Part shown: positions 33,686 through 51,125 of the stretch, one piece after another
Position numbering within the stretch: the first letter of the stretch is position 1
Layout of the letters: each line of letters begins with the position of its first letter
Source: Denticeps clupeoides
Taxonomy: Eukaryota; Chordata; Actinopteri; Clupeiformes; Denticipitidae
DNA length: 64,000 nucleotides
Direction of reading: 5' to 3'
NCBI RefSeq assembly: GCF_900700375.1
Contig: NC_041707.1
Coordinates: forward strand, 10,942,046-11,006,045
Notes under the pieces: model-generated
The model's database searches: none
Told to the model about the DNA's origin: nothing
Seen by the model: the letters and a program-made list of their open reading frames with translations, nothing else
Made by a program: the position numbers and the translations under genes

Positions 33686-36600
33686 TTACTTAGTTTTGTT
33701 TAACACTTCCACGGTCTTTTTACCGTAGTGGTAGTAGCTGTAACCCGACGCTACCGTCGTTAGTGCAGTGATGTACCTGTGATGAAACCACAAACACTTA
33801 GTACACACAAAACAAACTGTATTTTCTGCCATGTGTCCTGGAACCTAAATAGAAAAAAAAAAAAAAATTCTTACCACAGAGAGTGGAGCAGCATGCTGTC
33901 GGTGCAGTGCAGGACTGGTGAGGCGAGGGATGCTGCCACCAGGAGCAACTGGATCGCTGTATTTACCTACAGGAGGTTCAATAAAAATCAATTTCTGCAA
34001 TCAAACAAGGACTGGTTTAAAGGGTTCTGTATATAACACTTTTCTGACATACATATTATTTGAGCTTTGGTCTAATGTAGACAAGCAAAATTAACCAATA
34101 TCTAGTTTTATCTCAATCTTGAAATGTGTTGTTTTTACAGGTGCTACTTCTGAAGCTTTTACATTAGCATTATCTAATGTAGAGCCTGTGAAAACTTCCA
34201 GCTGCAGTCATGGTTTATGTCCCCTTCCCAAAAAATTAAACACACGCACCTTGCTTATGAGGGTTGGTTTTAACTGAGCAGTGGCATAGCATGGGTTGAA
34301 GAACTTGCTGAGGGTGACCTGATGACGGGACAAAGCCAATTATGACAAGACCAATTATGACCATTTTCACCCAGAGTTTCAATAAAAACAAAGAATTTTT
34401 CCATGACTGGTTGTGTTCATATTAATCATCAGCGTCTATGACACTATTTATACTTATTACGCACTATATTTTTTGACTACATTGTGGATGTCAGATCTGT
34501 TGAACAGCAGACACGCAATTGTCTACTGTTCAAAAACAACACTAGTTCTATTCTATTGTAGTGATCAATCTACATTTGAAGAAGGAGAAAGTGAAGTGAT
34601 TGTCATTGTGATACACTGTAGCACAGCACACGGGGACACAAAAAAAATGTGTCCTCTGCTTTTAACCATCACCCTTGGCCATGACAGGCGCCAGGGGAGC
34701 AGTGTGCTGGGATGGTGCTTTGCTCAGTGGCACCTTGGTGGATCGGAACTCAAAAGATAAAAAAATTAAATAAAATGATATAAAACATTTCAGGAAAGCT
34801 CATTTGCATGCTTGTCGTCCTCATTGGGGTCTGGGCCGGACTGAAGTTCATCGTCGTAACCAAGTTGAGTGAGCAAATGCCCACGTCCCCTCACACTACT
34901 CCCCGGGTGCCTGTCATGGCTGCCCACTGCTCACTAAGGTTGATGGGTTAAATGCAGACAACAGTGCTGCGGTGTGTGACATGACAACTAATTCACAATT
35001 CCTGGAAGCTGAAAACATCCCAGTTCTTGCATGGCCAACACACTCACCGGACATTGAGCATGTTTGGGATAATCTGGATTGACGTATATGACGGTCTTTA
35101 AATTCCTGCCAATATTCAGCAACTTCACAGGCCACGATCAACAACCTGATCGACTACTTGCGACGGAGATGTGTTGGACTGCGTGAGGCAGATAATGGCC
35201 ACACCAGATACTGACTGGTTTCCACAACCCCCCCCCCCAGTTAAAGCAAAACTTTTCAGAGTGGCCTTTCATCGTGGGCAGCGTGAGGCAGACCTGTCCA
35301 ATATTCACGCTGTCCAATCAGCACCTATGCCATACCTGTGGGGTGGGAAGGATTATCTTGGCAAAAGAGAAGTGCTCACTAACACAGATTTACACATATT
35401 TGTGAGCAACATTTGAGAGTAATGGGTCTTTTGTGTACGTAGAAAAATCTTTGAAGTCAGCTCATGAAAAATGGGAGCAAAAACAAAAGTGCGGAATTTA
35501 TATTTTTGTTCAGTGTTTAATAAAGTCTTCAATAACATTATGGAATTTGTCCAGACTTTCACACACTGCAGTCTTCAGATCTGTTTGGAATTTCTGGACT
35601 TACTGGAGGAGGGACAGTCTTGTATCGGACATAGAAGACTGCGGCTATCAGCGCCACATCCCTGGCAATCACCAGAGCAGTGAGTGGAGCTGAAGAAACA
35701 AGAAAGGGAATCAAATGGTCATTACACAAGACCTGCATGAGGTTTACAGACTCATCATGTTATGTAGCTGCAATCTTAATAAATCACAGCAAGTAATCAA
35801 AATTAATCAAAACTACAGATCAATAGGCAAGTACTGATATGCAACACAGTCAGAATACTGAAGTGTCACCCACTGTTCATTAGTTTTTAATGTATGTTAC
35901 AGGTTACTGCTGACACATCCTTTAAATTACAGTATGTCACTAAAAAAAAACTACTTTGTGTACATTTTCAAAATTGTAATTTCGGCGTATCCACTGGCAA
36001 TTTTTGGCTCAATTCACTTTATTGTTCAGGCAATGAAAGTGGTGAGTATATGACATTTGCTAATAATTTTAATTGTTACCATGTGAGTATTTCTTTAAAC
36101 TATATATCCAACATGTTTGTACTCACACAAACATGTGATCAATGTCTTTGGAATGAGTCAGTTTAATAACCAATACGGCACTGGATAATTAGTTAAATGT
36201 GGTCTACAGCGTTCCTAAACCTTAATAAACAAATAAAGGGTCCCTAACATGAAAATTTCACTTTATGAGATTATTTAATTTTAATACGAGTTCCCCTAGC
36301 CTGTCTAAAGCGTGCTTTGGTCATTTTGCTTTGCCATTCAGAGAGTGGCCGCTCAGATGGTCGAATTGTCCCCTTATGTTGTCCTGAGGGGAATTGTTAC
36401 CTCCGGTTCATGCTTTGTCCAGCCAGAGAATTTCCCACCCCTCCCCTAAAATATTATCTCCACCAACCTTTGTGCAAAGCATTCCAACTGCTCTGTAATT
36501 GGATGTGAAAATGAGAACAAATGTATTTTTTAGTTCCGTCACACAAGGGTAATGTTTTTTTTCTGAAAAAATGCAGACATGACTTCCTGTCTGCCCCAAA

Positions 36601-38162
36601 CATTGTGATTGGTGAATGGTATTGATGACAAAACCCACTCCCTCCTATAGGCCGCTCTCCCCCTACATTAGCATTTAAAGCTACAGACACCGTTGCATCC
36701 ACGTTGCGTAATGTGGAAATCTCATTGTCGGACTAGCTAAACGTGACTGTAATTCTGCACCAGGTCTAAATTTTAGAAAGAGACTCCAGATACAGTACTA
36801 TGGGACATTAAGTCCTACATAAAAGCAAAAAAAAAAAAAATCATAATAGGGGACTTTTAATAACGCTTTTCTTTTATGCACAACACTGATATTTGTTACA
36901 CGCATTTACTGTACATCACGCATTTACTGTACAAGCAAATTAACAATTAAGAGATTTAAGGCAGGATGAGAAGAAAAGGGTTTACTCTGCAAACTCCCTA
37001 ATGAAACTGACAACTAATGGCTTTATTAGAACCTGGATATTTCCCAAGTTGTACAAACGTTCCTGAGACATTGTGTGCAGTTCCACTCAGACATATTTTA
37101 ACCAGTCCAGTGTAAACATTAACTTCCGGGTACATTTTCCAGGTAAGGGTGTGCCTTACTTGGGATGAGGTTCGCACACGTCAGACTGACGTAGAGCACG
37201 CTGACAAGAATCTTGTCCGCCAGTGGGTCTAGTGCACTTCCCAAAGCTGACTTCTGTCCAGGCCAGCTTCGCGCAATCCAACCGTCCAACTGCGGGGGAT
37301 GGTGCAGTAACACAGTTAAAAAAAAAGTTCAGGCAAGCGGCTTCCGCATATTCTCTTATCTGCAGGTATGCATACACACCCAAACTACAGCAGAGTGAAT
37401 AAAAATATTCATAGTTGGGGGTCCTAGTGAACCAGAACCGATCACTTCACTGATTGCAACATGGAAGCACGTTGTAAGTAAATGTACAAGTAACCCTATA
37501 ACGTGGTGACTTCAACTTACCAAATCAGTCGCTCCTGCCAAAACAAAGAGGCCGAGAGACAACTGGAAGTACTTCTCCATAATCAAGTATCCCAGGACAG
37601 GGGCCAGCACAATCCTGCCCATGCACAGGAAATTGGGGATCGTCCATGGGTTTTCATACTGGATGAAAGCGGGGGAAAAGAGACTTACAGTCAAGCACCA
37701 CTGGGAATCGGAGAGCGACCCAGGGTGACATGTCGTCATAGCCAACAACACCAGTGACAGATCTCCGTCCTATCGAGCATTCGTTCTAGAAGGTTAAATG
37801 GCTGATCGGTGCGCGCTTACCAGCTCGTTGAACTTGAACTGGCCCTCGGGTCGTTGGGGCGACTCCGCATCTACGGCGGGCTTTCTGGGTCCGGGGCTGC
37901 AGAACCACCTTCCAGGCGCGGCTCCGACGGACGTCGCCTCCCATGCGCGGGACGCGAGGCGACTGGCGCACTGATTTAAGGTGAAGTGACCCCGACGCGA
38001 CAGGGGCGGCGCACCGGCGACGGCAGCGGGGCAGAAGCGGCGCGTCGGCCCGCGGAGCCCGCTCGGGTGCGACCCCTTGCCCGCCGTCAGAGCCCGGGCG
38101 CCGGCGGGTACGTGCCCTCTGGCGCAACCGAGCACGTAGCTCCTGCAGACCGCCAGGAACAT
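33686..38162 (-). CDS. crls1: Cardiolipin synthase (CMP-forming), seven exons
   Basis: Inner-mitochondrial-membrane enzyme that joins CDP-diacylglycerol and phosphatidylglycerol to make cardiolipin. Exons, 5' to 3': 37821-38162, 37521-37658, 37160-37289, 35604-35689, 34250-34318, 33875-33966 and 33686-33776. All introns are GT-AG, the frame is kept throughout, and the product is 315 residues (human is about 301). Residues 1-60 are Arg/Ala-rich without acids, as expected of a mitochondrial presequence. [16 protein letters not shown] and the CDP-alcohol phosphotransferase signature (TDL-LDG, AR, then SALDPLAD) are intact, with the metal-binding aspartates present. Later exons give [27 protein letters not shown] and [10 protein letters not shown]. 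It lies head to tail behind mcm8 and meets the lrrn4-like gene tail to tail. An ATTAAA signal is at 33487-33492. Introns hold SINEs, a Tc1 relic and a MITE. Confidence 0.95.
34590..34750 (-). repeat. SINE family 1 in a crls1 intron, inverted
   Basis: From GTGAAGTGATTGTCATTGTG through CACCCTTGGCCATGACAGG to TTTGCTCAGTGGCACCTTGG. Inverted relative to the copy at 19274, which puts it in sense with crls1, and slightly 5'-truncated. Confidence 0.8.
34898..34980 (+). repeat. SINE family 1, 3' fragment in a crls1 intron
   Basis: CTCCCCGGGTGCCTGTCATGG and TGCTCACTAAGGTTGATGG. It adjoins a Tc1-like fragment and is in opposite orientation to the SINE 150 bases to its left. Confidence 0.75.
34985..35521 (+). 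mobile_element. Old Tc1-like DNA transposon 3' part in a crls1 intron
   Basis: The plus strand encodes a C-terminal transposase piece ([16 protein letters not shown]) and ends in the family tail TTTGTGAGCAACATTTGAGAG ... AAAATGGGAGCAAAAACAAAAG ... TTTTTGTTCAGTG. Only the right-hand part remains, and it is broken by stops and a C run. It lies in the intron between crls1 exons 4 and 5. Confidence 0.75.
36234..36860. mobile_element. MITE copy 1 (GGTCCCCTA-type ends) in a crls1 intron
   Basis: About 625 bases with imperfect inverted ends (AAAGGGTCCCTAACATG left, CATAATAGGGGACTTTTAA right). Internal blocks such as CATTAGCATTTAAAGCTACAGACACC and GGCTGTAATTCTGCACCA-type sequence are shared with the copies at 46295 and 48770. 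It is non-coding, so a non-autonomous DNA element is the best reading. The superfamily is not certain. Confidence 0.75.
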
Positions 38163-38540
38163 GTCCGCTACCGTTCACAACACGACGTCGCGGTCATCCG
38201 TGAACACGGGCGTGCCGAACCACGGTGCCATGTCGGACACAGAACCCGAGAGATCACACCTCCGGGCCAGCGTGTTCCATGGTGCCGTATTCTGCGGCGC
38301 GCACGTTTTGCGACAGTGCCAGAGCCAGACAGGATGAACGCGAGTTACTTTTTTCTGATACAACATTTTTTAAATATCCTGTAGTATTTTATTGTACAAA
38401 GGACAATGCAGAGGAACACGACACAGCAGGGAAAAAAAAAAGAAATTGAAATAATTTTCTTGAAATGACGTCCGAGCTGCGCATGCGCACATTCTGCTGC
38501 ACGTGCGTCGACAAGCCAAGGAGAGCAGAAGGAGATTTGG
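38163..38540 (-). promoter_or_regulatory. crls1 upstream region / mcm8-crls1 gap
   Basis: Fewer than 400 bases separate the likely mcm8 poly(A) signal (AATAAA on minus, 38546-38551) from the crls1 start codon. The segment next to crls1 is CpG-rich, continuing the CpG-dense first exon (37821-38162), so crls1 probably has a CpG-island promoter here. Confidence 0.45.
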
Positions 38541-38756
38541 GATGGTTTATTTTTAGACACAACTAAATAGCCAAAGTATTGTCTGTACAATTTAGCTGGA
38601 AATCACACGAGCGTGACAACACATTTAGGGTGTACTGTAAAACAAATACAATGCATGTTTGATTGAAGTATGATTGATAAATATTTAAAAAGTACAAATT
38701 GAACAAAAACCCTACAATAATTCCTGAAACAAGTTACCGAAAAGGATATGGGTATG

Positions 38757-43752
<4,996 letters not shown>

Positions 43753-44509
43753 CGATCTGCTTGTTACTGATATCTAATGCTGGACCTGAACAATATGACG
43801 ACCACATACTACAATAAAAATGACTACATTGACGCAAAATATGTCAAGACGTGTTTTTTTACATTGATTGCTAATATATATATATATATATATATAGAAT
43901 ATCAGTATTAATGCTTTAGTTATGTTTGGCCCACAAATACCATTAACACGAGAATAGCGACGCCGAGGCGACGTGACCATGCAAACGTTTCAACAAAAAG
44001 TAAAATAAAGACACGTGTATAAATAACTCGACTTCGTGTGGCCCAGGAACGAAAGAGACCAACGCTGAAGGGATAAACGCGGCAGAGAGCAACGTTCCGC
44101 GTCTTAGTTTACTGTTGTGGTTTCGACGTTGGCGCGACAATCTTCTTCTCCTTCCGGGAATGAACACGTGACGCGCAGGCTCCTTCCGCGCACACTGCCA
44201 TCTAGCGTACAGGGTGGGAGCCGAATCCGCCGCATCTCTGCTTCGTGGGGTTTTGCGGTTTGTTTAAAAAAAAAAGGCAAATCAGTGATATTCCCAAACG
44301 TATATTCCCGACATGTGTTTAAACGGCTTGTTGTTTTAGAGGGAACGGATATTTGTTGCAATCCAGTGTTGTCGCGGTGCTCCGGTAGGCGGCGCCGGTG
44401 GTCGGGTGCGGGTAGCCGATGAGAGGACGTTTCCACCCGCAGCATCCTTCGCTCCTGCGTCGTCGCCGTAACCATCTCGTTGGGGGAGAGAGATAATTCA
44501 CAAAAAAAT
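43753..44509. promoter_or_regulatory. Shared spacer between divergent mcm8 and napb
   Basis: 757 bases separate the two start codons, with CpG-rich blocks at about 43960-44250 and 44380-44480 and an (AT)n tract at 43873-43896. Both genes probably start from here in opposite directions. No TATA box was clear, and mcm8 may have a non-coding first exon in this gap. Confidence 0.55.
43873..43896. repeat. (AT)n microsatellite
   Basis: About twelve AT units in the mcm8-napb spacer. Confidence 0.9.
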
Positions 44510-47500
44510 ATGGACAACTCTGGCAAGGAAAAGGAGGCCATGCAGCTGATGGCGGAGGCCGACAAAAAAGTGAAGTCGTCCGGATCCTTTCTCGGGGGGA
44601 TGTTCGGGTGAGCCGCATTTTATTTTTTGCTTTTATTCGATCAGCTGATCGCGCAAGCGGGGCTCCCCACAACCGCCCCCGCGCACGTCGGTTCATATAT
44701 ATTTTTTTGCACCTAAGCCGCATTTTGCACCAACAGCCCCGATGGTGCTATGAAACGGGATGGCATGGTGGCCGATGACGGGGTACAGTCCTTGCCTGCG
44801 GCCACCGGGAGTCATGTTGTCCCAATGTCACACTGGGTTCGGCCATCGCGATGGCCTGTGTTTTTTTTTTTTTGTTCTTTCTTTCAATCTCTTGTACGTT
44901 TTAGACCAGAGACCGTCACGTGTGTTCTCTTCGCAGCGGGAACCACAAGGTGGAGGATGCGTGCGAGATGTACGCCCGGGCCGCCAACATGTTCAAGATG
45001 GCCAAGAACTGGTCAGGTGTGTGGCGCACGGTGGCGTTCCGTGCAGACGGGCATGCAAACGACCACGGTCGTCTTTTTTAATCCGTTGTCATTGCATTTT
45101 TTATTTCTTTTTTATATACCCCCCCCCACCCACCCCTCCTCCTCCTCCTCCCTCAGCCGCCGGGAATGCTTTCTGCCAGGCCGCTCGCCTTCACATGCAG
45201 CTACAGAACAAGCTGGACTCGGCCACTTGCTTTGTTGACGCCGGGAACGCTTACAAGAAGTCGGATCCACACGGTACGATCAACCTCATTAACCTCTCAA
45301 ATACCTGGACTGCTGGCAACACGGCAGCAGCAGTTCCAAACGGCTTTTAATGTGACACGGCAATAACCATCTGCGTCCTCTTTCCTTAAACCACCGCGAC
45401 AGAGGCCATCAACTGTTTAAATGCGGCCATTGAAATATACACAGACATGGTAATTTGCAACATTTCTACTCCAAAAATTCTGATTGACGACTCCCCATTT
45501 CCTGCCTTGTTCCGCGTAATTATGCCCGGACGAATGTTCGCTTTCAGGGGAGGTTTACGATTGCTGCCAAGCACCATATGACCATCGCAGAAGTGTATGA
45601 GTCCGAGCTGGTGGACATTGAGAAGGTACGGCCGACTGCCTTGGCGTGCCGCGCCACGCAATATTAAACGTAGAGCCGGCGCAGGTCAGCCAGGTGATTG
45701 TGTTTTTCATCTGTAGGCAATCGCACACTATGAACAGGCAGCAGATTATTATAAGGGAGAAGAGTCCAACAGGTAAGGGAGTCCCTCGTGCTCGTAGTGT
45801 ATTATTCACTCTCACGCCTGTGTGCCCACCGCTCTTAAAAGGCCTTTTTTATTTTTTTACAGCTCGGCCAATAAGTGTCTCCTGAAAGTTGGGTTTTTTA
45901 GCGCCCAACTGGAGCAGTATGCGAAAGCCATTGAAATCTATGAGCAGGTTTGTGTAGAATTTTGTATAGTGATCTTTGAAATATTTCTGAAAAAAAAAAT
46001 GTGTAACATCATCACCTAGTGCTTTCCCAGGTTGCGACCAACACAATGGACAACCCCTTACTGAAGTACAACGCGAAGGAATACTTCTTCAAGGCTGCAC
46101 TCTGTCACTTCATCGTTGATGAATTAAATGCGAAGGTAAGACTTCAGAAGTAAATTGGTCTTGCCAATTTCAAGAATCAGAGGATCAGTTCTCAATACGC
46201 TCTCTTCCATATTCCCATAACGGTGAACGGTCCAGTTCTGGGTTTAAATTTTCTTTTTTTTTTCTTGTGGGAGCCATCATTGCTTGATGCAGCTTTAAAG
46301 GTCCCCTATGAAAATTTCACACTGTGAGATTATTTAACATTAATACAAGTTCCCCAAACCTGCAGTTCCCATAGCCTGCAGTGGCTAGAAATGGCGGTAT
46401 GTGTAAAGAATGCTTTGGCCATTCTGCTTCGCCGTTCAGAGAGCAGCAGCTCAGACAGTCAAAAATCTGGAATTTGTCCCCTTATGTCGTCATAAGGGGA
46501 AAGGTTACCTCCCGTTTCTCTCTGACCAGGAGAGAAAGCATTACAGTTGCTTGGTAATTGAATGTAAATATGAGCACAAATGTATAATTTTTTTTAGTTC
46601 CTTCATGTAGAACCAATGGGACACGACTTCCTGTCTGTGCCACGGATTGGGAATGGTGTTGATGATGTCATTTCTGCAAATACCCTCCCACTTCTATAGG
46701 CCGCCATCGCCCCGCCTCTCTCCTCCTCATTAGCATTTAAAGCTACAGACACCAAAACACTTGGGGAAATCTCATTGTGAGACTGGCTCAAAGTGGCTGT
46801 AATTCTGCACCAAGTCTGAATTTCAGAAATGGACTTCAGATACAGTATTAGGGGACCACTAACACCTATATAAAAGCAAAAATATTTCCATAATACGGGG
46901 CCTTTCAATACAATATAATCTCCTAAATACCTTTCACGTATGAACTAAATAATGGAGTAAATAATAATCTGAACGGACTGATCTGTTCATCTGGGTGATG
47001 GTGATGGCTGAATGAGATTTCCTGAGATTTATGGTCACACTGATGCTTTATGACCATTATTGCCTATAGCTGCATTGACTGATGCCGTGAATCCAAACAC
47101 AGAAGTTCATGTGAAATAAACATCTCTGGGATGCTGACAATTCATAACTTGTTCTTGTTTGTTTTACAGCTTGCCATTGAGAAGTATGAGGGCATGTTTC
47201 CCGCTTTTTCTGATTCAAGGGAGTGCAAGCTTTTGAAGGTAAAAAAATTGGGCTTGGATATGGACTGTGTGAAATATGACCTCTGTTCTAATGCATGGCA
47301 CTAGTTGTCCACCAAGCTTTAGTTTTTATTAGTACAATATCTTATATTGCTCTTTATGGTTAAGTATTACAAGGATAGATACAGATATAACACATAAATG
47401 GCATTAAATTAGTCTGCAGGCCCACTTAACCAGTTTTCTCCAGAGGCACTTCTTATCCTAATGAGTATTTTTTTTCACAGTGAATGGGGATATTAACTGG

Positions 47501-49267
47501 ACCACACTGAGCATATTAAGAATAATAATAACTCTGCATTTAAACACAGTAACTTTGGATCATTTTGGCAATCGCAGATATTCCAGCATGTACCACTAGA
47601 GGGAGGCAGAGTACCAAGAATTGTAATATATTTTCCAGTTAATTAGAAAATATTTTTTATTTCTCACTGGCTGTGTCTACATTAAAATCAGAATCTTTTT
47701 GCTTGACAACTGCTAGACAACTTATGCCCTCCAAAATGAACTCCGGTTCTGGCTTTGTGTGTGTGCACGCTTTCCTCATGTTGGCATGGGTTTCGTCTGG
47801 GTTCTCAGGTTTCCTGCTGCCTAAGGCATGGACATGTGGCATGTGTGAGTGAATGGTGTGTGCATGTGTTTGTGACCTATGGTTTCCATGCCCTGCACCC
47901 AGAGTGTGTTGTGGTGGTGGTGACGTTGGTCTGGATTCAGTGATTATGGATGGTGAGTGAGAGAAACTATAATCATGAAAAAAAAAAATCTCAGTGCCTT
48001 TTGGGAACTCACTCTGGATAGATGAATTATCAGAAAATTAGTCAATATGATATTTACTGTTGAATTTTTTAAATAGTGCATTCTGAAATGGTCATTAATT
48101 TATCGTTCTTATCTATCTGCAGAAACTATTGGAGGCTCATGAGGAGCAAAACAGTGAGGCTTTCACTGAGGCAGTAAGTCATAATTAACAGTCTACATAT
48201 TTCTTTTGGTACATACATAGCACTATGTATATCTTTATGAAGTGATTGTCATTGTGAAACACAGCACAGCACACGGTGCACACAACGAAATGTGTCATCA
48301 GCTTTTAATCATCACCCTTGGTGAGCAGCCATGAAAGGCGCCCGGGGAGCAGTGTGTGGGGACAGTGGCACCTCATTGGCACCTGGGCGGATCGGGATTC
48401 GAACTGGAAACCTTATAATTATCCAATTTCTTTACCCACTAGGCCAACCACTGCCCACTTCCCTATGCCAGAAATATTTATTGCAAAAATTGATATTTAA
48501 TTACATTCATATGTAAAGGGATGCATTAGAGTGTCATTATCACTACCAGTCAGTCAAAATGGCAGGTTATAAGGAACTACGGCATGACCCTTGTGTGGTG
48601 TTCAGGTCTGTGGGGCCCATTTAATTGTTTACCAAAGGAAAATGATGCATTATAATTATCATTTAAACCTGGTATTCCTTGACTTTTGCTCATTTTCTGT
48701 GAAGAATGTATAACGCAACACAACGACTTCACACTGTAGACCACCCTCTTGATGTCAACACAATGAGATTTTTCTGGATAAAATTCTGCCACGACGTCCT
48801 GTCTGCGGCAAACATTGTGGTTGGTGAAAAGTGTTTGTGATGTCATTTCCGCGAATTACCTCCCAACTTCTATAGGCTGCTCTCCTCCTTATCATTCAAA
48901 GCTTCAGACACCGAAACATAGCGTAATGAGATAATCTCATTGTGGGACTGGCTAAAAGTGGCTGTAATTCTGCACCAAGGCTGAATTTCAGAAAGAGACA
49001 TCAGATACAGTATTAGGGGACCACTAAGACCTTTATAAAAGCAAAAACCTGATACAGCAATAAAACAAGCAAAAAACCTACCGAGAAGCTACTTTGCTTT
49101 TTTTATTTAATTATTAACACTGTAAGACAAACTGGTCCCAGTTACATAACTATGTCATTTTTTAGGTGAAAGAATTTGACTCCATCTCCCGCCTTGACCA
49201 GTGGCAGACCACCATGCTCCTCCGCATCAAGAAAACCATCCAGGGAGATGCTGGTGACCTCAAGTGA
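44510..49267 (+). CDS. napb: Beta-SNAP (NSF attachment protein beta), 11 exons
   Basis: Cytosolic adaptor that binds assembled SNARE bundles and recruits NSF, whose ATPase takes them apart after fusion; the beta form is brain-enriched in vertebrates. Exons: 44510-44607, 44937-45016, 45157-45273, 45403-45449, 45548-45625, 45717-45772, 45863-45947, 46031-46135, 47170-47238, 48123-48173 and 49166-49267. All introns are GT-AG, and the product is 295 residues, the normal SNAP length. The all-helical TPR-like fold is seen through [36 protein letters not shown] and [17 protein letters not shown]. The C-terminal end [18 protein letters not shown], needed for NSF activation, is intact. [10 protein letters not shown] and FIVDELNAK match beta rather than alpha SNAP (NAMDSPLLKY, FCIDMLNAK). 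Residues KVGFFSAQ differ from the usual KVAAYAAQ. It diverges from mcm8. Confidence 0.96.
46295..46909. mobile_element. MITE copy 2 (GGTCCCCTA-type ends) in a napb intron
   Basis: About 615 bases with inverted ends TTAAAGGTCCCCTATG / ATACGGGGCCTTTCAA (about 11 of 13 bases match). It shares internal blocks with the copy at 36234-36860 and lies between napb exons 8 and 9. No coding capacity. Confidence 0.8.
47239..48122 (+). other. napb intron 9
   Basis: Intron of 884 bases with no element recognised. It holds a TGTG-rich stretch near 47820-47930 and otherwise plain sequence. Confidence 0.7.
48239..48457 (-). repeat. SINE family 1, nearly full length, in a napb intron
   Basis: Reverse-oriented from AAGTGATTGTCATTGTG through GTGCACACAACGAAATGTG, CACCCTTGGTGAGCAGCC and GGCGCCCGGGGAGCAG to GGCCAACCACTGCCCA. 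It lies in napb intron 10. Confidence 0.85.
48770..49050. mobile_element. MITE copy 3, right-hand part, in a napb intron
   Basis: Matches the right half of the copies at 36234 and 46295: CTTCCTGTCTG-like start, ATAGGCTGCTCTCCTCC, GGCTGTAATTCTGCACCA, ATACAGTATTAGGGGACCACTAAG. It sits in napb intron 10 near the SINE and lacks both terminal ends. Confidence 0.75.
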
Positions 49268-50590
49268 ACCACCCACACGTTCTCACCCATCCACTCCATT
49301 ACTGTGTTGTTTTTGTGTCTGTCGGTCTGGTTAAACTTATCTGCAGTGCTCCTAAATATAATATCGGCGTGGTACTGGATGACAGGCTGTTTGAAAAAGA
49401 TTCCCCTGTCTTAGTGTTGTACTAGACTGGCATCAAAGCCATAAGAATATCTCATCTCATCAGTAGGCTGCTGTGAAGGCCCATCGATGTGCGCTTCCAT
49501 TGTCCTTGGTATCTACATCTTTGCAAGAAGTACAGTTAACCTGTACACTCTTGGGACCATTCGCCTCTTCCTCATGTTATTGCTGTTGAAGCACTGTTAC
49601 TAGTTAAAATCACAGTTGTCATGTCCTCATGTGTGATGGCTGTTGCATGATGTCCAATCATCGGTCAATAATGTCAACTGGAGAATACCAGGATGCTGTA
49701 TGTGCAATCTCCATTTAAGATGAATAGCCCCTGTTTTGTTAACCATTGGTGCCACAATTGTTTTTCCAGTGTCCTTATTGTTTCACAGATGTACCTATGA
49801 TGAAAGATATGCTGTCTGATGATAAAAATGTTATTGAAGAGTTTATGTTAGTGATGATTTAAATCATTGCCAGAATGCTGTATATGTGGATGGCAAGAAT
49901 AAGTTATGTATATCTGTTTTTATTGATTGCAAATAATGTTTTATATGCCTATACGTTTTATTTAAATTTAATTATATGTTAATCCTCATATTTATGACTC
50001 ATAAACTTCAAACACCCAACTGTCTTTGATGTTCTAATCCTTTCTAGGTACATATATGATAAAAGGAACTTTAAGACTCTACCTATAAGCACATCTTTGT
50101 TAAGTCCAGTAAAAGGTATTCAGTATGTGTTCAATATTTTGAGTAAAATGATTAGACCAGAGTATAAAATATCTCCATATTTTCTTGTCATTTCCAAACA
50201 ATGTGGATTATTAATTAATTTGAAGTAATGGTTAAATAACCTAAATGCTTATTTTCTTCCTTAAAATGCATTATTTTCTTACTAATTACATAGAGGTCCA
50301 TAAAGGTACCTGTCACTATTTTTTTCATTGTCCATGACTATTAAACATATGGTTATAATCTAAAATATACGCATTAAAAGCAGCCATCATGCCTTTCATA
50401 CCCACCTTTTTGGTGATTAGTATAACTATCATGAAAATACTGTAATATCCAAATAAATCATCTAAACTTAGCCCACATTTAATATGACCTATAAGCTGTA
50501 AAATTCGATTGAAATCAAATGAATCTGTTTGCAAAGAAAATATTAAATGACATACATTAAATTGCTTCCAATAAAGCAATTTAATGCACA
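49268..50590 (+). other. Probable napb 3' UTR
   Basis: AT-rich stretch after the napb stop. AATAAA occurs at 50452-50457 and 50570-50575, the latter just before a Tc1 fragment. Long 3' UTRs are usual for neuronal genes. The true cleavage site is unknown. Confidence 0.4.
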
Positions 50591-50694
50591 CCCTTTAAAC
50601 TAATAGTTTGTTGAAGCGTCTATCTATCTATCAGCTATCATTTGCTTCCTACAGCAAAAGCCATGGTTTGCAAAACTCCACAGCACGCAGACTA

Positions 50695-51125
50695 TGACCA
50701 CTATATTGTACACTATATTGCCGAAGGTATTGGGATGCCTACCTTTACACCCACATGAACTTTAACAACATCCCATTCTTAATCCATAGGCTTTGGCATG
50801 AAAATGGTCCACCCTTTGCAGCTGTAAAAGCCTCCCCTATTTGGGGAAGGTGTGTGCTTATGGGAATTTTTGACCAGGAGAGCGTTTGTGATCTTGGATG
50901 TCAAGACCTGGCTCACAGTCTCCACTATAATTCATCCCAAAGATGTTCTTTGAGGTCAGGGCTCTGTGCAGGTCAGTCAGGTTCTTCCACAGCAAACTCG
51001 TCCAGGTCTTTATGCATCTTGCTTGTTCACTGGCACACAGTAATGTTGGAACTTTACACTTGGCACACTTGCCACTCTGAAGTGTTCAGTTACTTTGCCT
51101 TAAAGGTGCCACTCAACAAGAAGAA
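50695..51125 (-). mobile_element. Old Tc1-like DNA transposon fragment
   Basis: Begins TACACTATATTGCCGAAGGTATTGGG, then ACATGAACTTTAACAACATCCC, GGGAATTTTTGACCAGGAG and CTGTGCAGGTCAGTCAGGTTC, matching a common fish Tc1-like family read from its right end. It breaks off after TTTACACTTGGCAC, so a large inner part and the other end are missing. Confidence 0.8.

Noticed and set aside
37786-38178. 130-codon frame overlapping crls1 exon 1
   Set aside because: Other frame of the GC-rich crls1 first exon; the in-frame reading gives the presequence and joins the known exons.
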